This document shows, one piece after another, positions 24,690-36,300 of a stretch of DNA of 64,000 nucleotides. Position 1 is the stretch's first letter. Every line of letters begins with the position of its first letter. A program made the position numbers and the translations under genes. This stretch comes from Pohlia nutans. Its lineage: Eukaryota > Streptophyta > Bryopsida > Bryales > Mniaceae. A model generated the notes under the pieces. The model made no database searches. It was not told where the DNA came from and saw only the letters and a list, made by a program, of their open reading frames with translations. Location: the NCBI GenBank assembly GCA_022496805.1, contig CM040089.1, positions 2,501 through 66,500 on the forward strand, written 5' to 3'.

Positions 24690-24845
24690 CTGAGCAGCTG
24701 CAAAAACAGTTGCTACAAAATCCGCAGTGATGATTTTCAATGTAGATGAGCAGAAAAACAAGATGCTGGTGTATGCAGGTGTGCCTGATTTTGCGGCAAA
24801 ACGGGGTTTGGTAGTTTTGGATTGGCTACAAGGAAGCTTAATTTG
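24690..24845 (+). pseudogene. Captured 3' end of alanyl-tRNA synthetase
   Basis: In frame from about 24691 the sequence encodes a segment containing AVMIFNVDEQKNKMLVYAGVP, followed by GLVVLDWLQ and a stop at 24843-24845. It matches the C-terminal domain of AlaRS, which ends with a VMxFSxDExxxKxxVxAGVP...GLxVxxWL pattern. It is fused directly after the LSM4 piece with no intron, and an in-frame TGA lies just upstream (24690-24692). So this is a relic inside CACTA element 1. Confidence 0.6.
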
Positions 24846-25016
24846 AAAATTCAGGGTATCGATGTTTTTAGAAGTGGGGGTTTAATTCTAAATTCAAGTA
24901 TTGTTGATTACTCGAGTTCATTGAGCTAGATTACCTGCAGAATACAGTATTGGATCCGACGTTTAGCTTACTCTACGACTATGTCATAGACTAATGACAT
25001 GTTTTGTAATGGACAG

Positions 25017-25121
25017 GCTGTGGATTCTCTGGAGATGTTGGAGAAGAAGGAGAAAGTATTGCAGAAGAAGATTGCTCTGGAGATAAAGAAGGCGAGGGAC
25101 CCCAGTCGTGATGGTAGATAG
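25017..25121 (+). pseudogene. Captured exon of SNF7/VPS32 (ESCRT-III)
   Basis: It follows an acceptor AATGGACAG and encodes LEMLEKKEKVLQKKIALEI and KKARD, the first helices of SNF7/CHMP4-type ESCRT-III proteins, which have a TLEMLEKKEKVLxKK pattern. It then diverges and stops at 25119-25121. Only this exon is present. It is the fifth recognised host gene in CACTA element 1. Confidence 0.75.
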
Positions 25122-25586
25122 TAGCTTTGAATTTGTGCTTGAGTGCACGTTTTATCCCTTGTAATTCTTGTGATAGACCATTTGTTTGCCACTACACATC
25201 ATTTAACCGAAAACAGCAAGTGCTGAACATCTGTTCTCGTCCTTTGTACTGTACACTCTATTATGAGTTCATTGTTTCAATGTTGCATTAATCTGCCGGA
25301 GCCCATGCAGTCAGCAATAATCCTACATTTTAATGTACTGTGAAGTTGTTCTGCACTACAACTACGCTAACACTTTTTTGTTGAAAACCAACACATTTTA
25401 GTTGGCAGAAACAAGAAAATGAACACTTATTTGTTGATAAACAAAAGAAAAATGTCGAATTCAACATCCACATCAACACTTTTTAGTAGTGCATCGTCCA
25501 GGTCAACAGCTCCTAATTAATAAAAAAAATCAACACTTTTATGTTCCATTTCTGTTAATTTGGACGTTATTTTTCTAGTAGTGATT

Positions 25587-26305
25587 GCCAATTTGTAGGA
25601 AACTCTCATTTTAATGGATTCTTTGTCTTCTCCTTTGTTTGGCAATCATAGTTTCACCTCTAGTAATTGTATTCTTTTTCAGCTCCAAATTCCCTCCAAC
25701 TTTATTTTGAGAGTCTACAAACTCTCATTTTAATGAATATGGTGTTAATCCAATAGAATTACAAACATAGTCATTTGAGAAATTTTGACCAAGCGGAATT
25801 AGTTTACTAGCTAGTTCAAAATTAAATTTGCAAGAACAAGGTCATACATTTAGGCATCACAATTTTTTTTTTAAAATGACCATGTCAATATGATCTCCTT
25901 CCAAACCTTTAATCTCCAATAAATTTATTAAAAAATGTGAGCATTTTTTCTTAAAGATCAAATTTAGAAGCCGGATTTTCAAATACCAAGTTTCAAAATT
26001 TATAATAAAACAGTGGTGATAGGCTATAACACCGATAAATCTAATTATACACAAAGAATCTAAAATCCCAAATCTACAACAAGTAAAGTTCCATTTTCAA
26101 CATCAAGTTTCAACAGTAAAGTTCCAAAAGATTCCCCAAGATACGATGCTCCCTTTTTTTAGTTTATATATCTCTTCCTTTATATATTATTTTACATAAT
26201 TATATGCTTTTATTAACTTTTACTTTACCTTGCAGAATTGGAATAGGGCACTTTAACATTTACTTTTACGTTTCCATTTACTTTTACTGTCGTCCTGCTG
26301 TGCAA
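25587..26305. other. AT-rich intergenic DNA, no gene seen
   Basis: Between CACTA element 1 and the 173-aa gene. No supported exon. Likely upstream region of that gene. Confidence 0.5.
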
Positions 26306-26308
26306 GGA

Positions 26309-26315
26309 TATAAAT
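26309..26315 (+). promoter_or_regulatory. Candidate TATA box of the 173-aa gene
   Basis: TATAAAT about 200 bp upstream of the ATG at 26512. This leaves a leader of roughly 170 bp rich in GTTGTTGTC repeats. Placed by position only. Confidence 0.4.
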
Positions 26316-26511
26316 TAGATAGCCCAACATAACTTAGCAGCACGAGGAATTGAACATCAGAGTCTAACGACGAGCCGTCTTGTCGGTGAAACAATCTCGA
26401 TCGAGAGTGCAGGAAAACCCTAAAGCATCAGTCCCACTAATTAGGGTTTGTTTGTTGGGGAGTTTTTTTGTTGTTGTTGTTGTCGTCATCGTCGTCGTTG
26501 GTGTTGGAGCG

Positions 26512-27033
26512 ATGGACGCAGCAGGCGTAGAGTACGCCGGGCGGTTGCAAGCGCTGCAGGCGGACAAGAACCTGTATAACAGGTTGAAGTATTTTATCCA
26601 TGACCTGGTGGTGTTCGGGAAAGATGAGGGAGCGCGCCTGCGTCTCCTGCAGGATCCAACGGCGAACTTCTACATGTCGTCGGTGTATTTCTCCCCGGAG
26701 CAGGCCTGTGCGTTGCTTTCTTTCCAGGGAAGGGAGGGTCTGACACTGGAGCAAGCGCTGCAATCGACTATCGCCCGGAAGCTGCAGCAGGCTCGCGACG
26801 GCTCGACAACAAGTTTCGAGCTGTGCACCTCGCACGACCTGGCGCCCGTGTTGCAAGATTACTTTGGCGTGAGTAAAGACGTCCTGGTCGAGGCCGCTAA
26901 CAAGGGTTTGTACAACAAGTTTGCCAAGGAGCAGCGGGAGGAGCAGAGGAAGAAGCCCGGGAAGAAGGAGCAGCGGGAGGAGCAGAGGAAGAAGCCCGGG
27001 AAGGGGCAGAAGCAGCGCAATCCTAAAGAATGA
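26512..27033 (+). CDS. Intronless 173-aa protein of unknown family
   Basis: The start is the first ATG of the frame with a good context (GAGCGATGG); the upstream open frame has no ATG and is a GTT/GTC-rich leader. The protein has a conserved-looking core, RLKYFIHDLVVFGKD (about 24-38), FYMSSVYFSPEQACALLSF (53-71) and SHDLAPVLQDYFGVS (104-118). A basic Lys/Arg/Glu tail contains a perfect 12-residue duplication EQREEQRKKPGK. The same core is found in a multi-exon broken gene at 43501-45021 on the other strand (RIKWFVHDLLVFG, SPFYMSEVYFTADQV, LAPIL). This copy is intronless and GC-rich, so it may be a retrocopy that kept its frame. I do not know the family; no catalytic motif is visible. Confidence 0.7.
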   Translation: MDAAGVEYAGRLQALQADKNLYNRLKYFIHDLVVFGKDEGARLRLLQDPTANFYMSSVYFSPEQACALLSFQGREGLTLEQALQSTIARKLQQARDGSTTSFELCTSHDLAPVLQDYFGVSKDVLVEAANKGLYNKFAKEQREEQRKKPGKKEQREEQRKKPGKGQKQRNPKE

Positions 27034-27960
27034 TCGAGGGGGCCGGTAAAGTCTGCAATTGAGGGTTGTGAGTATACGTTGTGGGATTCAAAGCAACGTG
27101 TTAGATGCCTTCATCGCCATCAGATCAGCACAGCGCTGAGGTAATTAGGGCATGGATCCATACAGAGCGGGAACTTGGCTTGCGGACTCGTGGAGAGGGG
27201 AGATCATTGTTGAGTGCAGGAGTCCGATCGAGGGTTGCGATGTAGCGAGGATAATCTGGAAGCAAGCAGAGTCCTGAACACCCGTAACTTAATAGGACGT
27301 TGGGTTTCAAGCCGACTTGTATCGATCGGTTACATGTGGATCGGGAGTGATTGAACATTCCTTCGGAAACCAAGATGGACTAGACTGTTGTTGGTCCGGA
27401 TCTTGACCAGCTGTACATAATTTAGCTCATAGATATATGTTAGAGCAAGCATTGTTTTTTCTGTTTCTATGTGCGGGTAGTATGGTGTGTTATGTTACTA
27501 ATGTAGGCCTCTCAGGGATTAGCCCAGCTCGTGCTAGCTTCCATGGCTTCTCAGCAGAAAGCTGCATGTTGCCGAGACTTCCTGATGCTTCATGGCCATT
27601 GAGCTCAATGGAAATTTTTATGTAGATGATTCTTTGTGGTAGGATTGAGAGGCTTGACAGATTTAATTGTACAGTCGATTAATTGTGAAGTTACGATATT
27701 GCTTCATAAATACATACGTTCCCCAGCAATGATCTGCCTGTATGATTATGCGTGATGCACTCAGTGTGTTCGTGTTGCATAGCTGCAGGCCGGCGCTTTG
27801 TCCACAGTTCTTCATACAGTAGTCCCAAGATGGTGCGTCGTGACCCAATCCTATATTGAGATGAATAAAAGTTCCGCAGGATCTGAACTACTCACTTAAC
27901 TGAAGTCATCGTGAACTTTCTAAATTCAAGGCTAGCTGCAGCCGGGTTCCATGCATGGTC
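27034..27960. other. Probable 3' region and intergenic DNA, no gene seen
   Basis: No ORF here has features I would trust. The first few hundred bases may be the 3' UTR of the preceding gene. Confidence 0.4.
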
Positions 27961-27964
27961 TCGT

Positions 27965-27975
27965 AAAAAAATAAA

Positions 27976-28037
<62 letters not shown>

Positions 28038-28096
28038 AAAATAAAAATAAAAAATAAAAAAATAAAAAATAAAAAAATAAAATAAAAAAAATAAAA

Positions 28097-28131
<35 letters not shown>
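27965..28131. repeat. Simple repeats: (AAAAT)n then (TA)n
   Basis: About 135 bp of A-rich AAAAT/AAAAAT repeats run into about 30 bp of alternating TA. ORFs rich in Tyr, Ile and Phe on the minus strand are products of this low-complexity sequence. Confidence 0.95.
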
Positions 28132-28134
<3 letters not shown>

Positions 28135-28831
28135 TTTTGTCTTTGCAGAGTGTAGTGAAACATTAATCATTGTTTGAGCGGGAACAGTGGTACCCTGAGC
28201 TCCGTTATATAAGCATGTAATTAGAGTCATTCTGTAACTGTGATCCATGATTGGGAGAATGAGAGCTGATTGAGAGTGGATGCCGCTGGAATGTGAGCCG
28301 TCGCATAAGTGAATGATTGTCAACAAATCTTCTTAGTATGACGCAAATAAGTGCTGAAACAGCTCACTACAATACAATGTCTTATATCAGTACATAAAAT
28401 GACATCATGGCACATAAATCTGCAGCTTGTCGTAGCTGCAAAGCAATTATCTCTGGCAGTCGTTGCTAGCTAAAAATCATTTTTAGGACAATATTTCTGG
28501 CAGGTCACAATCCCGCATCTTACGTATTAACATGATCCTTGCAAGTCTCACGACCAGAAAACATCCCATCTGTATTTCTGCAGCAAATTTAGAAGCTTAG
28601 GACGAGTCTCTTTAGTCAAACCGGAAGTTGGAACTTTGGATCCGTATAAAATAATCTTGTAGGGTGATGTCATTGAACAGACCGTGTTCCCGAGTCACAA
28701 ATTACTGACGTGCTACCAAAACACTGTTGTTCACGGACACGCAGTGATTGGCCAGTGCCCCTGTTCATCCTGAAGTCATGGTGGTCGCCACCACTAGTTG
28801 ATCTGGTTTAAGTTGACAGAAATCCACTTAC

Positions 28832-29060
28832 GTGACTTCGCAGATCTCCGGCCATTCCCAAAGTCCTTGGTACTCATTATCGAGTCTGTCTTCCTTGGCT
28901 TGATCACGCTGTAATTAAAATCGGCCACTTCTTTTGCACTCTTAACCACAGCTGCCTCTGAGCCAATTTTGAGAGCTCGCTGCAGCTTCCAAAATGGATT
29001 CATGAACCTGCTGGACATTGTGACCTCATTCGCGATCTCAGAAGACTTGGGAAAAGGGAT
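28832..29060 (-). pseudogene. Cytochrome P450 exon relic (CYP86-clan, CYP704-like)
   Basis: On the minus strand one open exon encodes ANEVTMSSRFMNPFWKLQRA and then LKIGSEAAVVKSAKEVADF, ending at CAC|GTAAGTGG. This is the region before the I-helix in plant CYP86/CYP704 fatty-acid hydroxylases, which show an AxDxAxxxTxxRFxxPFWKLxRxLxIGSE pattern. No heme-binding Cys exon, K-helix ExxR or N-terminal part is seen nearby, so this is an isolated fragment. A possible upstream exon after an acceptor near 29270 could not be confirmed. Confidence 0.5.
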
Positions 29061-29797
29061 GTCAGGGAGGCAGCCCACGCTTTAGGGTTCCAATATCGCA
29101 ACCGAATTACTTTAGCTATTTTTTAGATAGAGTCCTGATCAGTGGAGGACCAGTGGACATCATGGATAAGTCCTGCTCGATACAATCCATGAGAGCTTCA
29201 GAAAACTAAGTTTCCGAGTCCATAATTAAGCTCTTCAACTTCACCATCAAGTTTCAAGTTTGTAGCAATAGCGTACCTGTGGCTAGGTCACGGCAGAATA
29301 TTAATGTCGTATGAATGCTGGAGGACAATTCTGAAGGAGTACATCCACGGACCTGCAAACGGTCGAGCAGCTCCGCAGATCACAATTAAAAGTGAGTCTG
29401 AAAAAAGTGTAGAATCAGCAAAACTCATTAAATTTATGCGCAAGCAGCAGGACACAGTCTGTAACAGAGAACCTTGAATTCGGCTCCAAACAATGATCGC
29501 TGTATGAAATAAAAGTACAGTTAGCGAACCTTCAAAGGATTCAGAACCGTGACCATAGTTTAACCACTACTAGGATATGGGTTGGATAGCAACGTGAAGA
29601 AAACAACGTTTAGACTTGGAGCAACGTTTTTCAGGGTCTGGGAGGAAATTGTGATGCGAAAGCTTGGAAGCAACGTCTGAGTGAAATGAACAACGTTATT
29701 TAAGAATTCCGAAAATCAAGTTGCGTTCTCCTCCACCGCTATCAATGCACGCAGTGCTTAAATATAGAATGCAGTCACTCTTTTGGTATACTTAAGT

Positions 29798-30168
29798 CAC
29801 TACAAGGAAACTACACTATGTTTTGCTAATAGTGCCATCCACACTAACTATTTACTTGAGGTTATAATTTTTTACAGAACATGAATATTTTTACCAAGAG
29901 AAAGATATTGAAACTATACACGTAGTAGGTACTCTATAAACATAATTTGTAAAAATATTCATGTTGTGGAAAAAGTTATAACCTTTTTAAATCAATTAGT
30001 GTAAGTGGCACTATTAGCAAAAAGTAGTGTAGTCATTTCTCAGTGGTCACATCTCACTTGGTGAGTGCAAGTGGTCACATAAGACAAAGTTTTTTTTTGT
30101 CTTATGTGACGAGTTACACTCACCAAATGAGAAGTGACCACTGAGAAATGACCAGTTTCCTTGTAGTG
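29798..30168. mobile_element. Hairpin CACTA-type MITE, interrupted by a second MITE
   Basis: The ends CACTACAAGGAAAC and GTTTCCTTGTAGTG are inverted, with target duplication AGT (29795-29797, 30169-30171). The body is a long palindrome (TCATTTCTCAGTGGTCAC ... GTGACCACTGAGAAATGA) around a T-rich centre near 30092. Related degenerate copies are at about 38390-38460, 38610-38690 and 40735-40860. Confidence 0.85.
29814..30029. mobile_element. MITE nested in the hairpin MITE
   Basis: The ends CACTATGTTTTGCTAATAGTGCC and GGCACTATTAGCAAAAAGTAGTG form an imperfect inverted repeat of about 23 bp. Removing the element and one copy of a TA duplication (29812-29813, 30030-30031) restores GGAAACTAGTCATTTC, the sequence seen in a sister copy of the host MITE near 40840. 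Confidence 0.75.
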
Positions 30169-32314
30169 AGTGAATCCCAAATTACATTTTGATATAAAAT
30201 CCTCTCACCGCTTGAAGACTATAGTACGTATATTAGTGGAGTGAAAATCAAACTCACTGAGTACAAATCGTGAAAAATATAATTACCAACCCTCTGAGGG
30301 ACTATCTGACTCTTCACTGACTAGTGCATTATTTAGTTCTTCATCTATGTCTTCATCGTCTTCATCCAGGAATTCTTCGTCATTGTCCAATTCAATGTTA
30401 AGGTCCTCTTCACTCAATAAGTGATTTGTGCCAATCAATTTCCGCACACGATGTTGTGCTTGTATTCGGGGGTCTTCAATATCATCCTCGCTGTGCTCAT
30501 CACATTCAGAATCCTCTTCATCTGTTCTTACACTCCCATCCGTTTCATCGTCGGATGGTCTGTTGTCTTCCACTGCGGGGTCCACTTCCTCAATTGCCAC
30601 TGGTTCCAAGTCATACTCAGACTCTTCACTTACTTCTGGGAAGGTGTATATCACGGGCATCGCTCTTGCTTGGGCCTCCAGAACTAACTGCCAACCTGGA
30701 TTTAATCTATCTTTGACATAGAAAACTTGTATACAATTTTCAGGGTAAATGAAGGGATGATCGGATGTTACCTTGTTCTGGTGTGGTATGTAAGTGGATT
30801 TCACCCTTGTAATTCCACACTCATCTATGACAACTGTAGTGCTAGGGCGTGACAGGGTAACCTTATTGTCATACCATTGCCCCTTGAACAAGGTCTGGGT
30901 ATACTTGTCATATCTCAATCGGACAATCTGACTCAGAGTACCGTAGAACTCAGTTTTTTCCGACATGCCCACATCAAAGTAAGCCAAGATGCCAGAGTCA
31001 TATGTATTTTTCTTGTCCTTGTCCCTGTCAGCAATCCTAAAATGCCTACCCCCTTCCATGGCATATGCAAAGAATTCTACCCTCCTTAAGGGTCCAGTTG
31101 AAAGACAAATAATCTCATCGTTCACATGCTCTCCCTTACTTATGGCATGACGAACTGCTCCATGGAGCCACTCTCTAAAAATCGGGATTGTCTTACCAGG
31201 GATGTTCTTTTCTATATCATATAGTTCCCGCCATGGAGCTAATGCTGGATGGTTAAGAATGACAAATCTGTGTGCTTGTTCTAGGTGTGCATTGTTCAAC
31301 ACCTTCACTTGCCGGGCCTTTGGAAGCTTCAGTCCTTTGACGTTGTCATCAGAGTAAGGTTGCCACAATAAAGGAGCAAATATATCGGTTTTGTGGACAT
31401 ATTCGGTCATGTAAATCATAGCTTCGTGGATAATGTAACCTTCTGCCATAGAGCTTTATGGCCGGGATTTCTGCCTTACAAACCCCTTAAGCTCCTTCAT
31501 TTATTGTTCAACAAAATACATCCATCTGTAGTGCACGGGTCCAGCATATTCCAATTCATCTACCAAGTGGATGATTAAATGTACCTGTATGTCGAAGAAA
31601 CTTGGTGGAAGGAACATTTCCATGTGACAAAGTAATTCCGCGCCTTGTTGTCGCATCTCAGGTATGTCGTCTAGATTGATCTCCTTTGCACATACCCACT
31701 TAAAGAATTGTGCCAATCTATAAACCGTCTCTCTCACGTCCCTGGTCAGAGTTCCTCGAATCGAAATTGGTAATAGATCATGCACCATATTATGCCAATC
31801 ATGTGTCTTCATTCCTACCAACTTGGTGTCACTAAATTTCCCCCTGAACAAAGAACCATAGCCTGATGGAGTTCTGATTTTTGTCAACGTGTCGCTAACC
31901 GTCTCAAATTCCTGTTTGGTGAATCGCCAGGGTGCTTTTGGTGCCTTCCACCTCCGCTTGCCATTTTTATCCTTCCCATCAGGTTGGGCCCACAAGTGTG
32001 ACATCCTCCCCTGGGCTTCCAATTCTAAACGTTGTTCAGAAGAATCTGACTTAGTACCTTTAGCATTTGTTAGGGTTTTGTACAAGGATGTCCCAATGTT
32101 TTTCTCCATATGCATTGGATCTAGGAGGTGCGGAATCTTCAACTTCTGCATGAAAAGAATGGCATTCTTTAATTGTGTCAATTAATTTTTGAAGAAAAAG
32201 AAAATTACATCTATTGAACCAATTGGTATATTATGTACAATTTCTAAAGTAGTACTTTACTTCATCTAACCAGACATATGTTATGTAACTCCACTTACAT
32301 ACTGATTTGGAGTA

Positions 32315-32640
32315 TTAGTTAGTGTTTATCGACAATTGATGTCTTTTACCACTATTCATTCAAAGATGAGGATAAATGGTGTCTCTACAATACCTTCGCT
32401 AGTTTGCAACGTGTCATTCCCACTTTCATTGTAATGAGAGTGACATGAGGTGACATGCCATGTTTATTATAAAGTTGTCATTTGTCATTGGAACACTATA
32501 TCCAAAAGGTGTACTTGAATTTTTTTATCATTTTAAGTTTTACAGTAATTTACAAGGACACTATGTATTTCTAAAAAGTCAAATAGTGTCTGTGTTGAGA
32601 AATAGTGTCCTAGACACTAAATAGCCCATTTAGTGTAGTG
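32315..32640. mobile_element. MITE in intron 4 of the transposase gene
   Basis: The right end is CACTAAATAGCCCATTTAGTGTAGTG-like, inverted on the left as TTAGTGTTTATCG. It is a copy, in opposite orientation, of the element at 33049-33395. Both share GTGACATGAGGTGACATGCCATG and GTCATTTGTCATTGGAACACT blocks. Confidence 0.7.
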
Positions 32641-33048
32641 AAAGGATAAGTTTTACAACACCTCAAAGTAGGGAAGCTCATAGAAACATGATAGTTGCTT
32701 CATCCCAGAGTCCTCTAGCAGAATATCTCTCGCCAAAATTTCCTCCCATCGCTTACGCCAAAATTCTGGAGTGGGCCTCTCTGGAGGTGGTCTGATCTCC
32801 CTTCGGCGGTCAAAAAGATTTTTCTTGGAAGGGTGACGGAGACGATGACTGTAGTCCAGGTAACGGCGGTAGTTTGGATACAACATCTTCTTCAAATGTT
32901 CGGAACTGTGTGCATCAAGCTCCTTAGGCCCACAACATGGGCAAGCATAGTAACTTTGAGTCTGAAGCCCTGAACATACACCATATCCTATTGGGGCAAA
33001 CACATGTCAGGATTTTATTACACTTCAGGTATACTTATTCAATCCTGT

Positions 33049-33395
33049 TAGAACTAAACTTAATGGGTAATTTAGTGTTTGGGACATTATTTCTCAACAC
33101 AAACACTATTTGATTTTTTGGAGATATAGTATCCCAGTAAAAAAAAATTGTAAAATTTAAAATGATAAAAACTTCAAGTAAACCTTTTGGATGTAGTGTT
33201 CCAATGACAAATGACAACTTTAAAATGTATAAACATGGCATGTCACCTCATGTCACTCTCAATGAAAGTGGGAATGGCAAGTGGCAAACTCCTAGATGTT
33301 GTAAGGACACTATTTCTTCTTCGTCACCTTAATTTGAACGATGTGGTAAAAGACATCAATTCTCGCTAAACACTAAATAGCCCATTTACTGTACC
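33049..33395. mobile_element. MITE in intron 3 of the transposase gene
   Basis: Second copy of the same family, inverted relative to the intron 4 copy, with ends ATGGGTAATTTAGTGTTT and AAACACTAAATAGCCCAT. The two copies could pair as an 300-base RNA hairpin across exon 4 in the primary transcript. Confidence 0.7.
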
Positions 33396-36300
33396 TTAGT
33401 ACTTATTCATTATTATTGTGTCACTAATTATAATTAATTTACGATTTGTATTATTCCCATGAAGTATGAATCAGAAATATTGTTTATAAGACGACTAGGT
33501 TAGTCATTTGGTAAGTCACGTGACTCAGGTAAGTGACGTACTTGAAAGAAGTAAAGTGCTCAACATGATATTTACTACTCTTTTTGCACAATAAAATGAT
33601 CATGATAATAGTTTTGCTTCCTTTTTAAAATTTTATGAACTGGATCAAACATAGTATGCAACGGAAATGATAGTCTAATAAGAAAATAAAATTTAATAAA
33701 AAGTAAAATTAAAAAAGTAAAAAAGTAAAAAAAAAGTATGGTAAAGATAAATTGCATTGAAATGACAAAATGTAAGAATTGGAAGGTAAACAATATACAG
33801 AAAAATTACGTACCAGGCCAGTCGTGCATTGTCCACAATAGTATGGCTTTTAACGTGAAGGTTTCCTTTGCAAGGTAATCATATGCTTCAATCCCATGTT
33901 CCCAAAGGCCCTTCAACTCATCAATTAGTGGCTTCAAGAAAACATGGATGTCCTTCGGTTTATTTGGACCTGAACATGATATGTACATTTCTCAGGTATT
34001 ATTAGCATCAAATATTTATAATATAAATGTGGTTTATGTGAAGTGCAATACATTGTTCTGTATACAGAAGGGCTTGGTAAATAAATTGAAAGTCATTGTC
34101 TTGGGACTTACCATGAATTAGAGCACTGAGAATTAAGTGTTCCTTCTTGATGCTGAGCCATGGAGGTATATTGTAGTTTACTAGTAGAATTGGCCAGGTA
34201 CTGTGACTAGCTGAATTTTTGGAATAAGGATTGACGCCATCCATTGCAAGTCCCAATCGAACATGGCGTGGTTCATCTCGTAAAAAATCATAAAAAATTT
34301 CTATGTCTTTCCATGCCTTCGAGTCAGCTGGCACCCTCATAATTCTATCTGGACTGCGGTAATCTTGATGCCAAGTCATAAGCTCTGAGAGCTTAGGACT
34401 CCTATAATGTGCTAGTAACCTTGGTCCTAAAGGAAAGTAATGCATTTTTTTCTTTGGTACCTTCTTCTTCTTCACGTCATCCCGGTAACGGCCCTCCCCA
34501 CATTTGGGACACACGGTCAGATCCTCATCACCTTTTATCCCCAAAAGTTTATCACCCTTTCCATAGTACAGGAAGTCATCACACGGACAACAATCATAAA
34601 TCTTGTAATCCAATCCGACCTCAGAAAGGACCTTCCTGGCCTCCTTTCTAGCGTTTGGCATTTTGGAATGCAAATTCCGGGGAATTATAGGGTCCGCAAT
34701 GGTTCGCAAGATGTCATCCACAGCCAAATTACTGAGCTTGTGCCTCACTTGCAAATTAAGAAATAAAAGAATAGTTGAGAGGAGGCTAACCACTGCACCG
34801 TCATATAAAAGAGTACTAGCTTGTTGCTCAATATATGACATCTGCTGAAAAGAAGAACCAGTGCCATGAGTCTTATCAACTTGGACTTCATCAGGATGAA
34901 AGCCCAAATGGTTAACCAACATCTCCTCATTGTTCATTTCATCCATCCAAGTTGCCACCTGTCCATCATTGGATTTGTTTACCTCATGTTCTAAGGCCTC
35001 GGATTCGACAAATTCTTGTGGCATATCTAATGCTCCCAAGCTGTCACTGTGGGTCCCATAAGCCGCTTCTCCCGTTTCTATATTCATGGCCTTCATGTAA
35101 AGGTCCTGTATCATGCCATGAGCGAGCTTATTTCACGGTAGGGGCCAAACTGTCATGATTTTATAAGGTAAAGGGATTTAAAACAATCCAAAAAACAATA
35201 TTGCCCAGTGCCCTTGACCTTCCAAATTCAGAGAATAAAAATACAAATAATTTGAAGATAAAATATTTATCTGATTTTTTTAACTAGAAATTGAAAGAAA
35301 AAATTAAAATAAAAATAAAAATCACTAGTACGTCAATTCAACTCAAAGCTTTGGAAGATTAGCACTGAGAATAATTCGAGGACTTCAATTATAAAAATAA
35401 TGAATGGAATGGGACAATTTGGTTAATGAATAACATTACAATGACACTTATAGGAAACAAATTCCAAATACCAGAAACACCTATCCAAATACCTTCAAGG
35501 TAATTAACCTTTTGATGCGCCTGCGTCATTATCAAACAAATTGTAACCTTTCTCTTGACTACATCCTGTACATTTTTTTCATCCATCCAAATTTCTATTG
35601 GTTCTTATGCTAGTTGACTATCATTTGTACATTATGGATCTTCAAAATAAGATATTGTGATTTGTTTCTTCAATAACATAATTGGTTTATGTCAAGTTTC
35701 ATTCTTAATTCAAAAAGTGAGACCTTAAATATGATTTTCCAAAATAAATAGAATCAAATAATTGAAATCATACCATCTCATAGTGCATGTTATTCCAAAT
35801 TCATTACAACGGCATTTTTTAATTTTTTTTGGGTTCATTTGGGATTTTTAGTTGAATTCATAATATATATACTTCAAAAATATGAATTCCTAATTTATAT
35901 TATCTTGCTATTATTTTGTTATATTTCATTTTGAAAGAACATATTGACATTTAGAAATTTTAAAAGCTACAAAACAAACAAAGAATATAAACATTTTAAA
36001 ATATGAAAATAACATCAAGAGAATAGGTGGATATTCTTAAAAAAGATAGGGAAAAACAAATTTATGGCCCTTGTTGTAAAAACCAATTCACAATTGGAAT
36101 TTTTTTTAAATGTGTATTTTTTCATATATCCTTGTTTTAATATGCATTTTATATTTAATAATAACATCAAAATTATGACACACTTTATTTAAATGATGGT
36201 TTTTAGTATTAAAAAATCAAACCAAATAATATGTTACGATTTCATGTACATACAATCAAACTCCCATAATAAATACATGATTGAACTATTGAAGTACCAA

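Larger units (their letters stand above)
19901..25583. mobile_element. CACTA element 1, non-autonomous, carrying host gene fragments (Pack-CACTA)
   Basis: The left end CACTACTAGAAAttgACGTCC and right end GGACGTtattTTTCTAGTAGTG are inverted repeats, flanked by a 3-bp target duplication ATT (19898-19900 and 25584-25586), as in the CACTA (En/Spm) superfamily. Subterminal regions (about 19920-20085 and 25370-25570) carry repeated TCAACACTTTTATGTTGAT-like motifs in both orientations. No transposase ORF is present, so it must have moved with an enzyme supplied elsewhere. Its interior holds exon-sized pieces of unrelated host genes with splice-site remnants, and a second nested CACTA element. Confidence 0.88.

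Noticed and set aside
27892..28326. Minus-strand ORFs rich in Tyr/Ile/Phe resembling membrane proteins
   Set aside because: They are translations of the AAAAT and TA simple repeats.
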